Shown here in pieces: positions 61,031 through 64,000 of a stretch of DNA of 64,000 nucleotides. Numbering within the stretch: the first letter of the stretch is position 1; each line of letters opens with the position of its first letter. The position numbers were made by a program, and so were the translations under genes. The stretch comes from JAKFYM01 sp964416595 (GTDB lineage: Bacteria; Bdellovibrionota; UBA1018; CAIPTA01): the NCBI GenBank assembly GCA_964416595.1, contig CAYQES010000001.1:1-64000 (forward strand), read 5' to 3'. The notes beneath the pieces were generated by a model, which was not told the DNA's origin, searched no databases, and saw nothing but the letters and a program-made list of their open reading frames with translations.

Positions 61031-63253
61031 TCAGTTTGCACTCGCGGCTGCTTCCGGATCTCTGCGTTCACCCAAATCATAGCGGTCTGCATTCATAACT
61101 TTCGCCCAGGCGGCAACAAAGTCGCTTACAAACTTCTCCGAAGCATCATCGGCTGCGTAAACTTCGGAAAGCGATCTGAGCTCCGAGTTCGAGCCGAAGA
61201 TCAGGTCTACTCTCGTGCCCGACCACTTTTCCTTTCCAGTCTTGCGATCGATGCCGACATATTCTCCGGGAGTCGAAGTGGGTTTCCACTCCGTTCCCAT
61301 ATCAAGCAGCTGCACGAAGAACTCGTTCGTCAATGTTGCGGGCTTCGAGTTGAAGTTGCCATGTTTCACGTTCTTGTGATTGGTGTTCAAAGCGCGCATT
61401 CCACCGACCAAGACGGTCATTTCGGGCGCCGTGAGATTCATCAACTGCGCTCGGTCGATGAGCATTTCATCCGCATAAAGACCCGCACCCTCTTTTGTGT
61501 AGTTGCGGAAGCCGTCAGCGGTTGGCTCAAGAACAGAGAACGACTCAACATCGGTCTGCTCCTGAGTCGCATCCACGCGGCCTGGGGTGAATGGAACTTT
61601 CACCGTGTGGCCGCCCTTCTTCGCAGCCTCTTCGATCGCGGCGCAACCGCCGAGAACGATCAAGTCGGCCATGGAGACCTTCTTGTTTCCTTTGTTGAAG
61701 CTTTTTTGGATGCCTTCCAGCTTCGCAAGCACCTTTGCGAGCTCTTCGGGTTGGTTCACTTCCCAGTCTTTCTGTGGAGCAAGACGAATACGGGCGCCAT
61801 TCGCGCCACCCCGCAGATCGGATTGTCTGAACGTAGAGGCCGATGCCCAGGCGGTCGTCACTAGCTGGGGAATGGAGAGACCCGATTGCATGATCTCCTT
61901 TTTCAAGGACTCGATTTCCTTAGCGTCGATCACAGGACCCTCGGCTTTGGGCAACGGGTCTTGCCAGATGAATTCCATCTTCGGGACTTCTGGTCCGAGA
62001 TACCGAATTGGCGGCCCCATGTCCCGGTGGGTCAGTTTGAACCAAGCCTTCGCGAACGCATCGGCAAAGGCCTGGTGATCCTTATGGAAGCGCCTCGAGA
62101 TTGCTTCGTACTTTTTGTCGAACTTCAGAGCCAGGTCGGCCGTCGTCATCATCGGCCGATGCTTGATCGATGGATCGTGCGCGTCCGGAATCAGATCTTT
62201 TTCCTCGCAGCTCTTGGCCGCCCATTGATGGGCGCCCGCAGGGCTTTTCACCAACTCCCAATCGTACTTGAACATCATCTCGAAGTAGCCGTTGTCCCAT
62301 TTCGTGGGATTTGGCTTCCAAGCGCCTTCGATACCGCTTGTCGTCGTGTGTTTGCCTTTACCGGTTTCGAAGTTGTTGATCCAGCCGAAACCCATATGAT
62401 GGATTTCCGCCCCCTCGGGCTCTTTGCCGACGTGTTTTGGATCGCCAGCGCCGTGAGCTTTTCCGAAAGTGTGGCCGCCTGCGACCAGTGCAACGGTTTC
62501 TTCGTCATTCATTGCCATTCGGCCGAAGGTTTCCCGGATGTCACGGGCCGAAGCAACAGGATCGGGCTTACCATTTGGTCCTTCTGGGTTGACGTAGATC
62601 AGGCCCATTTGCACGGCAGCGAGTGGATTGTCGAGCTCGCGATCACCTTGGTAACGCTTATCACCCATCCACTCTGTCTCGGAGCCCCAGAAGATGTCTT
62701 CCCCTGGCTCCCAGGTGTCGGGACGCCCGCCAGCGAAGCCGAGAGTCTTGAAGCCCATGGACTCCAGCGCCACGTTTCCGGTGAGGATCATTAAATCCGC
62801 CCAGGAAATTTGCCGACCGTATTTTTTCTTGATCGGCCATAGGAGCCGGCGAGCCTTATCCAGATTGCCGTTATCAGGCCAGCTGTTCAGCGGCGCGAAT
62901 CTTTGTCCACCCGATCTCGCGCCCCCGCGACCATCGAAAGTGCGATAGGTGCCGGCACTGTGCCAAGCCATCCGGATGAACAAACCACCATAGTGTCCCC
63001 AGTCAGCTGGCCACCACTCTTGAGAGTCCGTCATGAGCTTGTGGAGATCAGCTTTGAGAGCTTGGTAATCGAGTTTTTTAAAGTCTCTGGCGTAATCATA
63101 GGCCGCACCCATCGGGTTCGACTTCGAAGAGTGCTGATGCAGGATTCTTAAATTCAACTGCTCTGGCCACCACTGGCGATTCGACTGCGACTTGTTGACA
63201 GTGTTAGACACCCGGCCGGTAGAGAATGGACATTTCTGTGTTTCGGTTTCCAT
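61031..63253 (-). CDS. katG: Catalase-peroxidase
   Basis: A 740-residue haem enzyme of full family length. AGAGGAAAT precedes ATG. Distal residues Arg94, Trp97 and His98 (LFIRMAWHSAGTYR), Tyr220 and Met246 that with Trp97 form the cross-linked adduct, and proximal His261 (VAGGHTFGKAHG) are all present. The C-terminal copy lacks haem as usual. It removes hydrogen peroxide in the cytoplasm. It stands alone with long gaps on both sides and is somewhat G+C-richer than its neighbours, so transfer is possible but not shown. Confidence 0.97.
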   Translation of the reverse strand: METETQKCPFSTGRVSNTVNKSQSNRQWWPEQLNLRILHQHSSKSNPMGAAYDYARDFKKLDYQALKADLHKLMTDSQEWWPADWGHYGGLFIRMAWHSAGTYRTFDGRGGARSGGQRFAPLNSWPDNGNLDKARRLLWPIKKKYGRQISWADLMILTGNVALESMGFKTLGFAGGRPDTWEPGEDIFWGSETEWMGDKRYQGDRELDNPLAAVQMGLIYVNPEGPNGKPDPVASARDIRETFGRMAMNDEETVALVAGGHTFGKAHGAGDPKHVGKEPEGAEIHHMGFGWINNFETGKGKHTTTSGIEGAWKPNPTKWDNGYFEMMFKYDWELVKSPAGAHQWAAKSCEEKDLIPDAHDPSIKHRPMMTTADLALKFDKKYEAISRRFHKDHQAFADAFAKAWFKLTHRDMGPPIRYLGPEVPKMEFIWQDPLPKAEGPVIDAKEIESLKKEIMQSGLSIPQLVTTAWASASTFRQSDLRGGANGARIRLAPQKDWEVNQPEELAKVLAKLEGIQKSFNKGNKKVSMADLIVLGGCAAIEEAAKKGGHTVKVPFTPGRVDATQEQTDVESFSVLEPTADGFRNYTKEGAGLYADEMLIDRAQLMNLTAPEMTVLVGGMRALNTNHKNVKHGNFNSKPATLTNEFFVQLLDMGTEWKPTSTPGEYVGIDRKTGKEKWSGTRVDLIFGSNSELRSLSEVYAADDASEKFVSDFVAAWAKVMNADRYDLGERRDPEAAASAN

Positions 63254-63555
63254 GTTATTTCCTCTCTATTTACGGTTGTAAGCCTAATCGAAAACCACTT
63301 AAAGTTTCAATCCGTTTCCGGGGATTTTCGAGAGTCGATCCGCGCTTAGGGCACGCACATCTGTGCATTGCTCCATCCATGTCGTTAGGCATGATGTCGC
63401 GCGGGTAATGGCGAGGCTGTTACTCATTAGGGGCTCAGTTAAAAAGGAATGACTTAAACCCACCAGACAGACGAAAAAGCAGACGCTTAATGCTTTGCCA
63501 CGGGAAAAAACAGTTTCCTTTGCATCCTTACGCTCACGCCATATAAGAAGGCTGC
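63254..63555. other. katG upstream region with possible promoter and palindrome
   Basis: No gene is seen. On the minus strand TTGAAA (63310-63305) and TAGGCT (63286-63281) are 18 nt apart, a weak promoter about 28 nt before katG. A near-perfect palindrome GCACATCTGTGC (63355-63366) lies about 100 nt upstream and could be an operator. No start for the plus-strand methyltransferase promoter is evident. Confidence 0.35.
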
Positions 63556-64000
63556 ATGCGCTTTACTGTACAAGAAACCCAAGCCGGCAAAACCGTTTTC
63601 GACCAACAAGCAGGCGAATGCTTCAAAAGCCGCCATAGTGCTTGGGATGAGGCTGACCAGGTATTTTACCGTCCAGGCATTGCCGAAAATCCTTGGTTTG
63701 GCGAGGCCAAGCCCTTCAAAGTACTAGAATTAGGATTCGGTTTAGGAACTAACTTCCTCTTTTTACAAGATAAACCCGTTCATCTTGTAAGCCTCGATCG
63801 GGATCTTTCAGGAGCGCGCTTCTTTTTGGAACAAGAGCCCAACGAGAGTTTAGAAACCATTGTTAGCCAAAAAAAATTCATAAGGGATTCCTTTAAGGGT
63901 GAGCTTTGGGAGATAGATTTTACGGAAGCACTACCTAAACTTTTGGCCCAAAAGCAGCAATTTCACTGCATCTATTTTGATCCTTTTTCACCAAAAGCAA
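63556..64000 (+). CDS. MnmD-like tRNA U34 methyltransferase (partial)
   Basis: The first 148 codons of a gene that runs off the right edge. AGAAGG lies 4 nt before ATG. The SAM loop VLELGFGLGTNFLFL, the acidic SLDRDL and the late DPFSPK match the MnmC N-terminal/MnmD family, which methylates the wobble 5-aminomethyl-2-thiouridine of tRNA. The opening SAWDEADQVFYRPGIAENPW also fits. Whether it is fused to an oxidase domain as in full MnmC cannot be seen. Confidence 0.87.
   Translation, partial: MRFTVQETQAGKTVFDQQAGECFKSRHSAWDEADQVFYRPGIAENPWFGEAKPFKVLELGFGLGTNFLFLQDKPVHLVSLDRDLSGARFFLEQEPNESLETIVSQKKFIRDSFKGELWEIDFTEALPKLLAQKQQFHCIYFDPFSPKA

Noticed and set aside
1..64000. CRISPR array, tRNA or rRNA genes
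   Set aside because: No regularly spaced short repeats, cloverleaf or conserved rRNA segments were noticed by eye; a tRNAscan or Infernal run would be decisive.

Overview
The window looks like a chromosomal segment of a free-living Gram-negative bacterium: it encodes lipoboxes, an outer-membrane-type beta-barrel, a periplasmic amidase, an AsmA protein and GatCAB. Base composition is about half G+C by eye, many genes start with TTG or GTG, and many neighbours overlap by 4 bp (ATGA/TTGA). The mix of poly-HAMP signalling, numerous exported proteases and repeat proteins, sigma-54 promoters and the order rpsF / DUF2232 / rplI / dnaB suggests a Bdellovibrionota or delta-proteobacterial lineage. That placement is inference; no rRNA is present to confirm it.

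Layout. 1-5.7 kb: a signalling locus, with a soluble poly-HAMP sensor kinase (running off the left edge) divergent from a receiver protein, a REC-PAS-GAF-histidine kinase, a winged-helix-like protein and two small DUF5985-like membrane proteins. 5.7-6.9 kb: a phage-ABA-sandwich-like protein and a PaiB-like flavoprotein with a G-quadruplex motif between them. 7.0-12.7 kb: an exported-protein operon (tyrosine-rich protein, subtilase, beta-barrel, large lipoprotein). 12.7-18.5 kb: TerC, HtpX, MazG, a PilZ-like protein, Ddl and a large exported protein. 18.7-25.0 kb: a lipoprotein protease, then an acyl-metabolism cluster (acyl-CoA ligase and unusual KAS III on minus; SDR and two alpha/beta hydrolases on plus).

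25.0-30.1 kb is the most interesting part. A consensus sigma-54 promoter precedes a compact, structured, roughly 118-nt transcript ending in a T8 terminator, which is a candidate small RNA. It lies next to a membrane-lipid cluster: a flavoprotein and a cyclopropane-synthase-like methyltransferase on minus, and a desaturase and an AlkB-like di-iron oxygenase on plus. Both arms of that cluster have sigma-54-type -24/-12 elements, and a dyad sits between them. I infer one RpoN-controlled lipid-remodelling regulon with its own sRNA.

30.3-37.3 kb: GNAT, then a tightly overlapped minus-strand operon rluA-like / sigma-like / membrane protein / xdhA / xdhB / xdhC. 37.4-44.5 kb: a coiled-coil pair, then gatC-gatA-gatB-asmA-ppx. 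44.6-48.1 kb: an exported lysozyme-like SH3 protein, a small exported protein and an exported RCC1-repeat protein. 48.2-55.7 kb: a PcrA/UvrD helicase, and glmU-glmS-clcB. 55.8-59.2 kb: rpsF-DUF2232-rplI (no rpsR) and dnaB. 59.2-64 kb: a Lys-rich small protein, an N-acetylmuramoyl-alanine amidase, katG and the start of an mnmD-like methyltransferase. I saw no tRNA, rRNA, CRISPR array or insertion sequence.
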